DNA of 21,552 bases from an uncultured Prevotella sp. (GTDB taxonomy: Bacteria > Bacteroidota > Bacteroidia > Bacteroidales > Bacteroidaceae), in assembly GCA_905372445.1 (NCBI GenBank), contig CAJPPF010000022.1:1-21552 (forward strand). Reading direction: 5' to 3'. Below the pieces are notes generated by a model that saw only the letters and a list, made by a program, of their open reading frames with translations, did not search any database and was not told the origin of the DNA. This document shows positions 1 to 7,305 of the stretch, piece after piece (position 1 is the first letter of the stretch; every line of letters starts with the position of its first letter). The translations under genes and the position numbers were made by a program.

Positions 1-306
1 GTGAAAGCTATAAAGGATGTCTTTGGTGAGTCGGCATATAAACTAAATATTTCTACTACAAAGTCGATGACCGGTCACCTTCTCGGTGCTGCCGGCGCCG
101 TAGAGGCATTGGTTTGTGTGCTTGCTGTGAAGAACGATATCATTCCTCCAACAATCAACCATGAAGATGGTGACGATGATCCTGAAATCGACTATAAGTT
201 GAATTTCACATTCAACGCACCACAGAAACGCGAGGTACGTGCCGCTCTGTCAAACACATTCGGTTTCGGCGGACACAACGCATGCGTGATATTCAAGAAG
301 TACTAA
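1..306 (+). CDS. fabF: 3-oxoacyl-ACP synthase II (KAS II), C-terminal part
   Basis: This is the last 101 residues of a beta-ketoacyl-ACP synthase, which condenses malonyl-ACP with acyl-ACP in fatty acid elongation in the cytoplasm. The KSMTGHLLGAAGA motif carries the active-site Lys (residue 21 of the visible part) and catalytic His (residue 26), with the same 5-residue spacing as K335/H340 of E. coli FabF. The C-terminal glycine-rich loop (GFGGHNA) is present. Family members are about 415 residues, so some 320 residues lie upstream of the window. The GTG at base 1 is most likely an internal Val codon, not a start. rnc follows 61 nt downstream, an arrangement familiar from Bacteroidales. The Cys nucleophile is outside the window, so KAS II rather than KAS I is inferred from overall similarity. 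Confidence 0.95.
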   Translation: MKAIKDVFGESAYKLNISTTKSMTGHLLGAAGAVEALVCVLAVKNDIIPPTINHEDGDDDPEIDYKLNFTFNAPQKREVRAALSNTFGFGGHNACVIFKKY

Positions 307-317
307 TTTGAAGTTAA

Positions 318-351
318 TGGTAGAGAAGTTCATTACAGAACTTTTCTACCA
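318..351 (+). promoter_or_regulatory. intercistronic hairpin in the rnc leader
   Basis: A 14-bp stem (318-331 with 338-351, including one G-U pair) closes a 6-nt loop between the fabF stop and the rnc start. No U-run follows (the next bases are CATACATAAAAAC), so it does not look like an ordinary terminator. Possible roles are an mRNA-stabilising or processing hairpin, or a site for RNase III control of its own message, as known for the E. coli rnc leader. The role is inference; the fold is read directly. Confidence 0.55.
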
Positions 352-367
352 CATACATAAAAACATT

Positions 368-1633
368 ATGCTGAAAGAATTTAAGATAATGATAAAGCTC
401 CTCTTCCTGAAAAAGGATAAGGAGCTTTATTTGAAACTAAAACAGATTTTAGGATTCTATCCCCACAATATTGAACTGTATAAGACAGCTCTTATGCACA
501 AGAGCATCATGCACAGAAATAATAAAGGAAAACCTGTCAATAACGAACGTTTGGAATTTCTCGGCGATGCTGTGCTTGATGCTATAGTAGGCGATATCGT
601 ATACCGTCGCTTTCCAGGCAAACGCGAGGGATTTCTTACAAATACACGTTCTAAACTCGTTCAGCGCGAAACACTCGGTAAACTCGCCAATGAAATGGGA
701 GTGACCAATCTTGTAATGTCATCAGGTCGTTCGCAAAGTCATAACAGCTACATGGGTGGAAATGCTTTCGAAGCTCTTGTAGGTGCTATATACCTTGATC
801 GCGGATACGACACATGTATGCGATTCATGAAAAAACGTATCCTCGACAATATAATCAATGTCAACAAAGTAGCGTACAAGGAGGTAAACTTCAAATCGAA
901 GTTGCTCGAATGGTCACAGAAAAACCGCATCAAGCTCGAATATAAGGAAGTGCGACAGTCGAAAGACGAAAACGGCAGTCCGATGTTTATGTATAAGGTG
1001 ATGCTTGAGACTGTTGAAGGTGAGACCGGCAAAGGCTATTCAAAGAAAGAATCGCAGCAGATGGCATCGAAGCTAACACTCGAACTGCTGAGAAAGAACA
1101 GCAAGTATCTTGATGCAGTCTTTGCTGCAAAGACCGATCGCACAAAGATGGAAGAAGAACCGGTGATGAGTGTTCCTGTCGTGAAAGAAAATGTTGAGTC
1201 GGAGAATACTGATATGAAGAAAGAGAATCCTGATATGAAGAGGGAAAACAATAAACCGCAGATTCAAGAGCAAGAGGCTGAAGGCAATAAGCCACGCCAA
1301 GAGCGGAAACAACATCAGGAGCAACAGGAAAAGCAGGAAAACAATGAAAAACAAAATAAACATGCAGTAAGAAATGTCAAGTATGCTCAGGACAATACTG
1401 AAAACGACACAGCCGAAAAGCAAGAGAAAAAGCAGGAGCGTAAGCCAAGACCAGAGCGCAAACCGAAGACAAAGGAACCAAAAATACAGAAGAAAGAAGA
1501 GAAATACGTAGAGATATATAAAACTGAAATTGAAAATAATGATGACTTCGACCTCAGTGACATATCTGCAAAGGAACTGTCGCGCGAGGAAATAATTGCT
1601 TTAGCAGAGCAAGCAGCCTTCGAAGAAAACTAA
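368..1633 (+). CDS. rnc: ribonuclease III with long charged C-terminal tail
   Basis: This endoribonuclease cleaves double-stranded RNA and matures rRNA and mRNA in the cytoplasm. From the ATG at 368 it is 421 aa. The RNase III signature NERLEFLGDAVLD spans residues 59-71 (E60, E63 and D67 match the catalytic acidic cluster). A second catalytic segment, GNAFEALVGAIYLD, lies at about 131-144, with Glu at 135 but Asn132 where Aquifex and E. coli have a metal-binding Asp. A double-stranded RNA binding domain covers about 174-243. The remaining ~175 residues are a Lys/Glu/Gln/Asn-rich tail absent from the ~225-aa E. coli enzyme, ending in an acidic DDFDLSDIS segment and a helix-like end. An in-frame TTG at 308 would place the leader hairpin inside the gene and adds nothing family-like, so 368 is preferred; the ATG at 389 is also possible. 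Confidence 0.95.
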   Translation: MLKEFKIMIKLLFLKKDKELYLKLKQILGFYPHNIELYKTALMHKSIMHRNNKGKPVNNERLEFLGDAVLDAIVGDIVYRRFPGKREGFLTNTRSKLVQRETLGKLANEMGVTNLVMSSGRSQSHNSYMGGNAFEALVGAIYLDRGYDTCMRFMKKRILDNIINVNKVAYKEVNFKSKLLEWSQKNRIKLEYKEVRQSKDENGSPMFMYKVMLETVEGETGKGYSKKESQQMASKLTLELLRKNSKYLDAVFAAKTDRTKMEEEPVMSVPVVKENVESENTDMKKENPDMKRENNKPQIQEQEAEGNKPRQERKQHQEQQEKQENNEKQNKHAVRNVKYAQDNTENDTAEKQEKKQERKPRPERKPKTKEPKIQKKEEKYVEIYKTEIENNDDFDLSDISAKELSREEIIALAEQAAFEEN

Positions 1634-1653
1634 GACACATTAATTATAATAAG

Positions 1654-1694
1654 CAATAAGTCCTGTCAACTATTATGGCAGGACTTATTGTTTT
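1654..1694 (+). terminator. rho-independent terminator after rnc
   Basis: A 14-bp stem (1654-1667 with 1677-1690, one G-U pair) with a 9-nt AT-rich loop is followed by TTTT. It begins 20 nt after the rnc stop and marks the end of the fabF-rnc transcript before the gene-free origin-like region. Confidence 0.85.
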
Positions 1695-2013
1695 CGTAGT
1701 TTATCATTATTTAAATCGATGTGGAAAACAAGTGGAAAAACGTGGATAACACTGTGGAAAAGATGTGCGTAAATAAAACAACCTTTTATAATAATTGACA
1801 TACGTGGATAAATCATATTACTTTTCAACCTTATATCGTCACTTTTCCACACTATTAATTTATCAGTTACGATAATTTTATTAACTTTGTAAATGACTTA
1901 AAAAATAAACCTGACAACTAAACTGAATACTCTGATTATCAATACATACATAAAAAAATGAGTAATGATTTTATCAAAACAATACGTCAACAAATGTAAA
2001 ACAATATAAAAAG

Positions 2014-2031
2014 TTATCCACGTTATCCACC
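2014..2031 (-). promoter_or_regulatory. tandem DnaA boxes
   Basis: Two 9-mers, TTATCCACG and TTATCCACC, lie head to tail without a gap. Each differs from the consensus TTATCCACA only at the last base. They flank the left side of the AT-rich segment and point opposite to the pair on its right side. Confidence 0.7.
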
Positions 2032-2090
2032 ATATATAATCATAATCATAAGTATTTTTATTAATAAATATATATAGTATTATAATATTG
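2031..2090. other. AT-rich segment, likely DNA unwinding element
   Basis: Only 6 of 60 bases are G or C. The segment is built from TATA/TAAT runs, lies in the candidate origin and is bracketed by DnaA box pairs at 2014-2031 and 2091-2112. Its role as the melting site is inferred from position and composition. Confidence 0.6.
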
Positions 2091-2112
2091 TGTGGATAAC
2101 TGATGTGGATAA
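2091..2112 (+). promoter_or_regulatory. pair of consensus DnaA boxes
   Basis: Two exact TGTGGATAA 9-mers (2091-2099 and 2104-2112) are separated by 4 bp, in the same orientation, immediately right of the AT-rich segment. They are the strongest boxes of the cluster and end 38 bp before the GH92 gene. Confidence 0.75.
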
Positions 2113-2150
2113 AATAAACCGCCAAGCATAAACTAACACCTTATATATAA

Positions 2151-4463
2151 ATGAAAAAATCATTTCTTTTAGGACTATCTTTATTTCTGTCTTTGAATTT
2201 TTACGGGCAGGATGTGGCAAGTTATGTAAATCCTTTGATTGGTACGGCAGGCATGGGACATTGTTTTCCCGGTGCTTGCGCTCCCTTTGGTATCGTACAG
2301 TTAAGCCCCGATACCGACACCATACCTCATAACGTCAACGGTAAATATACAGGTAAGGTGTATGCTTACTGTGCCGGTTATCAGTATGAAGACAAGACGA
2401 TAGTGGGCTTCTCGCACACGCATCTGTCTGGAACGGGACATTCCGACCTTGGAGATATTATGGTAATGCCCCAGACAGGCGTTCTGAAGCTCAATCCGGG
2501 TACTGCCGATAATCCCGACGCCGGATACAGACAACGCTTCTCACATACAACGGAAAAGGCTTCTGCGGGTTATTATGAAGTGACATTTGATGATAGTGAT
2601 ATCCGTTGCCAGTTTACTGCCACTCCGCGCGTGGGAATACATAAATATACATTCCGCAAGGGAGACAACCAGAGAATAATCATCGATATGCTTCACGGTA
2701 TATACAACTACGACGGGAAAGTGTTGTGGTCGAGTATTCGTGTCGAGAACGACAGCCTACTTACGGGTCATCGCATCACTAACGGATGGGCACGCGAGAA
2801 CTACACATATTTTGCAATAAAATTCTCAAAGCCTGTAAAGAGCTATGGTTATAAGGATATGAAAAAGGCTGATTATATGGGATTTATGCGTAAGTTGAAT
2901 ATATATAACAGCTTCCCTGAAATTACTGGGCGCGATGTAGTGGCATATTTCGACTTCAGCAACGACGACGAGGTACTCGAGATGGAGGTGGCACTGTCGG
3001 CAGTAAGTGCTGAGGGCGCCATGAAGAATCTAAAGGCAGAGGCTACGGGAACGTTTAATGAATTATATGCCAAGACCTTAAAGTCGTGGAACGATGAGTT
3101 AGGACAGATTCAGGTTGAAGGCAGTGAGAAAGAAAAGCAGATGTTGTATACCTCTTTCTATCATACGATGATAAACCCTTCTGTATATCAGGATGTCGAT
3201 GGAAATTATCGTGGTCTTGACGGAAACATTCACAATGCCGAGGGTTTCACTAATTACACCGTTTTCTCTCTCTGGGATACCTATCGCGCAGAGCATCCTC
3301 TGCTGGCTCTTCTGAAGCCACAGCGCGATGAGGACATGGTTGAGTCGATGCTCAAGCACCAGAAACAGAGTGTTCACGGCATACTGTCTATATGGAGTCT
3401 TATGGGTAATGAAGGTTGGTGTATGACGGGGTATCATTCTGTTTCTGTGGTAGCTGACGCCATAGTGAAAGGTCTTAAGGTCGACTATGATGCTGCCGTT
3501 AAGGCTATGGAAAAAACGGCAAACTGCTCATATATGCCTTCTGTGGAGCGATATAAGGTTTTGGGTTATTGCCCTTACGATCGCGATGCTACGGCTGCCT
3601 CAAACACTTTAGAGTATGCCTACGACGATTTTACAATCTACTCGGCACTGTCTTACCTTAATAATAATAGAAAAGACGATTATGCACAGCGTGCATTATA
3701 CTACAGAAATACCATTGATACGATTGTAGGGTTTGCCTCTCCTCGTCGTGAAAACGGTGATTTCAAGAGCGATCTCGACCCTTATCAGACCTATAACGAA
3801 GGATTTATTGAAGGTAATTCTTGGAATTTCTCTTTCTCTGCTCCTCATGATGTCTTTGGTTTGATAAAAATCTTAGGTGGAGATAAAAAGTTTGTGAAAA
3901 AGCTTAACAACCTCTTCGATATGGATTTGCCGGCGAAATACTATGCCGACAATGAGGACATTGAGGCTGACTGCCTGGTTGGAGGGTATGTTCACGGTAA
4001 TGAGCCCTCACATCATATTCCTTATCTGTGGGCATGGACTTCGGAGCCTTGGCACACGCAGTATTGGATGCGTGAGATAATAAACAAGATGTATAAGCCG
4101 GAAGTTCGTGGTCTGGGAGGTAACGACGACTGCGGACAGATGTCGGCATGGTATATTTTCTCAACAATGGGATTCTATCCTGTATGCCCCGGAGTGGCAG
4201 AATATGTCATTGGTGCACCTTATCTCCCTTATATGAAAGTGGCATTGGAAAACGGAAATGTCATAGAGATACATGCTCCGAAGGTTTCAGATAAGAACCG
4301 TTATGTGAAATCATTGAAAGTAAACGGGCTTCCATACACTAAGCTATACATTTCTCATGCAGACCTGATCAAGGGAGCAGTGTTGGAATTTGAAATGTCC
4401 GCACGCCCGAATAAAACCCGCGGCTTAAGGAAAATAGATAAGCCGTATTCAATGACGGAGTGA
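2151..4463 (+). CDS. secreted GH92 family alpha-mannosidase
   Basis: This 770-aa exported exo-alpha-mannosidase belongs to glycoside hydrolase family 92, calcium-dependent enzymes that trim alpha-mannosyl residues from N-glycans or fungal mannans. An N-terminal signal peptide (about residues 1-20, Lys-Lys then a Leu/Phe core) targets the Sec pathway. Family motifs are read directly: YVNPLIGTAG near the mature N-terminus, an HTHLSGTGHSD segment, GNEPSHH with Glu618 (where the catalytic acid is expected in the family) and GGNDDCGQMSAWY with Asp659/Asp660 (base/calcium region). The length is usual for single-domain GH92 enzymes. It stands alone between the origin-like region and convergent mutS, with no SusC/SusD genes nearby, so it is not part of an obvious polysaccharide utilisation locus here. 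The exact linkage preference cannot be read from sequence. No clear promoter was found directly upstream. Confidence 0.93.
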   Translation: MKKSFLLGLSLFLSLNFYGQDVASYVNPLIGTAGMGHCFPGACAPFGIVQLSPDTDTIPHNVNGKYTGKVYAYCAGYQYEDKTIVGFSHTHLSGTGHSDLGDIMVMPQTGVLKLNPGTADNPDAGYRQRFSHTTEKASAGYYEVTFDDSDIRCQFTATPRVGIHKYTFRKGDNQRIIIDMLHGIYNYDGKVLWSSIRVENDSLLTGHRITNGWARENYTYFAIKFSKPVKSYGYKDMKKADYMGFMRKLNIYNSFPEITGRDVVAYFDFSNDDEVLEMEVALSAVSAEGAMKNLKAEATGTFNELYAKTLKSWNDELGQIQVEGSEKEKQMLYTSFYHTMINPSVYQDVDGNYRGLDGNIHNAEGFTNYTVFSLWDTYRAEHPLLALLKPQRDEDMVESMLKHQKQSVHGILSIWSLMGNEGWCMTGYHSVSVVADAIVKGLKVDYDAAVKAMEKTANCSYMPSVERYKVLGYCPYDRDATAASNTLEYAYDDFTIYSALSYLNNNRKDDYAQRALYYRNTIDTIVGFASPRRENGDFKSDLDPYQTYNEGFIEGNSWNFSFSAPHDVFGLIKILGGDKKFVKKLNNLFDMDLPAKYYADNEDIEADCLVGGYVHGNEPSHHIPYLWAWTSEPWHTQYWMREIINKMYKPEVRGLGGNDDCGQMSAWYIFSTMGFYPVCPGVAEYVIGAPYLPYMKVALENGNVIEIHAPKVSDKNRYVKSLKVNGLPYTKLYISHADLIKGAVLEFEMSARPNKTRGLRKIDKPYSMTE

Positions 4464-4472
4464 TGATGAGTA

Positions 4473-4532
4473 TTTTAGTTATCTAGAAGATCTAGGTTAA
4501 TTAGAAATTCTAGATTTTCCAGATAACTAAAA
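4473..4532. repeat. inverted repeat between convergent GH92 and mutS genes
   Basis: A 12-bp perfect stem (4473-4484 with 4521-4532) encloses a second, shorter stem made of GATCTAG and CTAGATT. It lies 9 nt after the GH92 stop and 13 nt beyond the mutS stop, where a bidirectional terminator is expected. The T-rich and A-rich flanks are the reverse of a textbook intrinsic terminator in both directions, so termination is plausible but not certain. Confidence 0.45.
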
Positions 4533-4545
4533 AAAATCTTCCTTT

Positions 4546-7170
4546 TTATTTCCCGTTGACGATATGCTTGATATCATTTAGTTTGTTCAGTGCCTCCATT
4601 GGTGTGAGGTTGTTGATGTCAAGCTCTGTTATCTCGTCGCGTATCTGCGATAGGATAGGGTCGTCGAGCTGGAAGAACGAAAGTTGTGTGGTCGGATCAT
4701 CAGGAATGGTTATGTTTTTCATCTTACCTGCATCGCCTACATGCGATGCTTCCTTTTCGAGTTGATGAAGCACGGTGTTAGCTAGTTTTACGATAGATGG
4801 CGGCATTCCGGCTATCTCGGCAACATGAATACCAAATGAATGCTCCGAACCACCACGTACAAGTTTTCTGAGGAATATAATCTGACCGTCGATATCCTTA
4901 ACGCTTACATTATAATTCTTTATACGAGGGAAATGTTTCTCCATCTCGTTGAGTTCGTGGTAGTGAGTGGCAAATAGTGTGCGCGGATGACCGTTGGTGC
5001 GTCTTTCGTGAAGATATTCCACTATCGACCAGGCAATGCTTATACCGTCGTAGGTCGATGTGCCTCTTCCTAATTCGTCGAAAAGTACCAGCGAACGGTC
5101 AGAGACATTATTCATGATGTCTGCCGCCTCGGTCATCTCTACCATGAAGGTGGATTCACCGAGTGAGATATTATCAGATGCTCCTACACGAGTGAATATC
5201 TTATCTACGACACCGATAGTTGCTGACTCGGCAGGGACGAAGCATCCTATCTGCGCAAGAAGTGTTATCAATGCCGTCTGGCGGAGCAATGCTGATTTAC
5301 CAGCCATGTTAGGACCGGTTATGATGATAATCTGCTGTTTTTCATTGTCGAGGAACACATCGTTAGGCACATACGACTCGCCCATAGGCAGCTGTGTCTC
5401 TATTACCGGGTGTCTGCCCTGATGTATGTCTATGACCATGCTATCGTCAATGACAGGACGCACGTAGTGGTTCTCCTCGGCAATCTGTGCAAAGGCAAGA
5501 AGACAGTCGAGCTGTGCCACGAGGTTGGCATCGGTCTTTATCTCGTTGACATAGTTCTGTATGTCAGTGATAAGTTCGGCAAACAGTTGTTGCTCAAGAC
5601 TTGCTATCTTCTCGTCGGCACCAAGAATTTTCTCTTCGTATTCTTTCAGTTCCTGAGTGATATATCGCTCGGCATTTGCCAGTGTCTGCTTACGAACCCA
5701 TTCCTGCGGAACCTTATCCTTGAATGTGTTTCGCACCTCGAGATAATATCCGAACACATTATTGAAACCGACTTTCAGTGATGATATGCCGGTCTTTTCT
5801 ATCTCTCTCTGTTGAATATTCAGAAGGTAATCGCGTCCTCCTGTTGAAATAGCGCGCAGTTCGTCGAGTTCGTCGTTGAATCCACTGCGTATGATGCCGC
5901 CTTTATTTGCAAGTAACGGCGGGTCGGGTTTCATCTCACGTTCTATTCGGTCTCTGAGTGTATCGCAGAGAGCAATCATATCGCCAATGCCATTTAGTGA
6001 TTCGTTGTCGGCGGAGTCGCAGGCACATTTCACTTCTGCTAATGCTGTTAATGCCACACGCAACTGTACTACTTCACGTGGTGACACCCTTCCGGCTGCT
6101 GCTTTGGAGATGATACGCTCAAGGTCGCCTATATGATGAAACTGTTCGTCAAGAATATTTCGGAACTCAGGTTGACGGAAGAAATATTCAACTATATCGA
6201 GACGCTGGTTGATAGGTTTTACGTCTTTCAGTGGAAACACAACCCATCGGCGCAGCATACGTCCACCCATAGGAGTGATTGTCTGGTCGATTACTCCAAG
6301 AAGCGATGTCCCCTCCTCGTTCATCGGCTGCAGCAGTTCAAGGGAGCGTATGGTGAATTTATCCAATCTTACGAAACGCTCCTCCTCAATGCGAGCAATG
6401 GAATTAATGTGCTTTACGTTTGTATGCTGCGTTATCTCCAGATACTGCATTATTGCTCCTGCCGCAACGATGCCGTTTTTCAGGTGATCGACACCGAAAC
6501 CTTTCAGCGTGCGTACCTTAAACTGATGCATCAGACGCTGACGGCAAGTCTGATCATTGAAGACCCATTCCTCCATTTCATATACGCAATAGCGTGACCC
6601 GAAGAAGCGTTCGAAGTCGCGCCTCTTGTCTCTGTTATACAGTACCTCCTTTGGTTGGAAATTGCCAAGCAGTTTCTCTACATATTCGGCAGTACCCTCG
6701 CTTACGAGGAACTCGCCGGTAGAGATGTCAAGGAACGAAACGCCACATGCTCCCTTGCCAAAATGAATGGCAGCAAGGAAGTTGTTCTCCTTATAGTTCA
6801 GCACATTGTCGCTCATCGCCACACCAGGCGTTAAAATTTCCGTTATGCCTCGCTTGACGAGAGTCTTCGTTTTCTTTGGGTCTTCGAGTTGGTCGCATAT
6901 AGCCACTCTGCGACCGGCACGTACTAATTTCGGCAGATATGTGTCGAGTGCATGATGTGGAAATCCTGCCATCGCGGTACTTTCGTTCGATGCGCCGTTG
7001 TTACGTTTGGTAAGCGTTATGCCAAGTATGCGTGAGGCATCAATGGCATCGTCGTGATATGTCTCGTAAAAGTCGCCACAACGGAATAGCATCAATGCAT
7101 CGGGATGCTTCTTCTTCAAATCGAAGAACTGCTTCATCATCGGAGTGAGACCTTTTTCGTTTTTCGCCAT
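4546..7170 (-). CDS. mutS: DNA mismatch repair protein MutS
   Basis: MutS (874 aa from the ATG at 7170) recognises base mismatches and starts methyl-independent or MutL-dependent repair in the cytoplasm. The mismatch-wedging Phe-x-Glu motif is F34-Y35-E36. The Walker A GPNMAGKS is at 619-626, Walker B ends in D698-E699 of the FDELGRGTS stretch, and the ATHYHEL switch region follows. A QLSFF motif at 829-833 matches the beta-clamp binding motif known from Bacillus MutS. The C-terminus is otherwise of ordinary length. A TTG 24 nt upstream (7194) would lie inside the predicted -7 promoter element (7192-7199), so 7170 is chosen. The gene is convergent with GH92 and divergent from the phosphatase gene. 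Confidence 0.97.
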   Translation of the reverse strand: MAKNEKGLTPMMKQFFDLKKKHPDALMLFRCGDFYETYHDDAIDASRILGITLTKRNNGASNESTAMAGFPHHALDTYLPKLVRAGRRVAICDQLEDPKKTKTLVKRGITEILTPGVAMSDNVLNYKENNFLAAIHFGKGACGVSFLDISTGEFLVSEGTAEYVEKLLGNFQPKEVLYNRDKRRDFERFFGSRYCVYEMEEWVFNDQTCRQRLMHQFKVRTLKGFGVDHLKNGIVAAGAIMQYLEITQHTNVKHINSIARIEEERFVRLDKFTIRSLELLQPMNEEGTSLLGVIDQTITPMGGRMLRRWVVFPLKDVKPINQRLDIVEYFFRQPEFRNILDEQFHHIGDLERIISKAAAGRVSPREVVQLRVALTALAEVKCACDSADNESLNGIGDMIALCDTLRDRIEREMKPDPPLLANKGGIIRSGFNDELDELRAISTGGRDYLLNIQQREIEKTGISSLKVGFNNVFGYYLEVRNTFKDKVPQEWVRKQTLANAERYITQELKEYEEKILGADEKIASLEQQLFAELITDIQNYVNEIKTDANLVAQLDCLLAFAQIAEENHYVRPVIDDSMVIDIHQGRHPVIETQLPMGESYVPNDVFLDNEKQQIIIITGPNMAGKSALLRQTALITLLAQIGCFVPAESATIGVVDKIFTRVGASDNISLGESTFMVEMTEAADIMNNVSDRSLVLFDELGRGTSTYDGISIAWSIVEYLHERRTNGHPRTLFATHYHELNEMEKHFPRIKNYNVSVKDIDGQIIFLRKLVRGGSEHSFGIHVAEIAGMPPSIVKLANTVLHQLEKEASHVGDAGKMKNITIPDDPTTQLSFFQLDDPILSQIRDEITELDINNLTPMEALNKLNDIKHIVNGK

Positions 7171-7191
7171 TATTTTTCGTTTTGTTGCTCG

Positions 7192-7222
7192 CAAAATTAC
7201 AAAAAAAAGTTGATAGTTGAAA
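7192..7222 (-). promoter_or_regulatory. predicted mutS promoter (Bacteroidetes type)
   Basis: Read on the minus strand, TAATTTTG (7199-7192) matches the Bacteroidetes -7 consensus TAnnTTTG exactly. TTTC (7222-7219) lies 19 nt upstream, near the -33 consensus TTTG. Transcription would start about 15 nt before the mutS ATG. It interleaves with the promoter of the divergent gene. Confidence 0.55.
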
Positions 7223-7240
7223 GAAAAAATAGTATCTTTG
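7209..7240 (+). promoter_or_regulatory. predicted promoter of the phosphatase-rpoN-ispG gene run
   Basis: TATCTTTG at 7233-7240 fits the -7 consensus TAnnTTTG. GTTG at 7209-7212 lies 20 nt upstream in the -33 position (consensus TTTG). The next gene starts at 7306, leaving a leader of roughly 60 nt. No other convincing promoter is seen before 13290. Confidence 0.55.
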
Positions 7241-7305
7241 CATTGAAAAGACTATGACATATAGTTTTCATACTGCCTACGGCAAATGACGAAAAGAATT
7301 AAAAA

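Larger units (their letters stand above)
1720..2112. other. candidate replication origin (oriC) with ten DnaA-box-like sites
   Basis: The 1695-2150 intergenic stretch (about 455 bp, no credible gene) holds ten 9-mers matching or close to the DnaA box TTATCCACA or its complement TGTGGATAA. Exact boxes: 2091-2099 and 2104-2112. One mismatch: 1720-1728, 1741-1749, 1753-1761, 1803-1811, 1843-1851 (TTTTCCACA), 2014-2022 and 2023-2031. Two mismatches: 1731-1739. A segment at 2031-2090 with only 6 G/C in 60 bases sits between two box pairs, as expected of a DNA unwinding element. DnaA binding to such clusters opens bacterial origins. Calling it the chromosomal oriC is inference. A DnaA-titrating locus or the origin of a second replicon would look similar. 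No dnaA gene is in the window. Confidence 0.75.

Noticed and set aside
308..367. TTG start that would extend RNase III by 20 residues
   Set aside because: The extension covers the leader hairpin and lacks family similarity; the ATG at 368 gives a family-like N-terminus.
1673..1690. TGGCAGG...TTG as a sigma-54 promoter
   Set aside because: The -12 GC dinucleotide is missing at the required spacing and the bases form the 3' arm of the rnc terminator.
1882..1889. TAACTTTG as a -7 element for the GH92 gene
   Set aside because: The 8-mer fits TAnnTTTG, but no TTTG-like -33 element lies 19-21 nt upstream, and the leader would run 250 nt through the DnaA box cluster.
1898..2125. 75-codon minus-strand frame in the origin-like region
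   Set aside because: Very AT-rich composition, Ile/Tyr-rich product, overlaps DnaA boxes and the AT-rich block; likely chance.
1634..2150. CRISPR or tandem repeat array
   Set aside because: The recurring GTGGATAA/GTGGAAAA units are irregularly spaced and in both orientations, which fits DnaA boxes and not repeat-spacer units.
6133..6597. 154-codon plus-strand frame
   Set aside because: Shadow of mutS, which covers the whole stretch on the minus strand.
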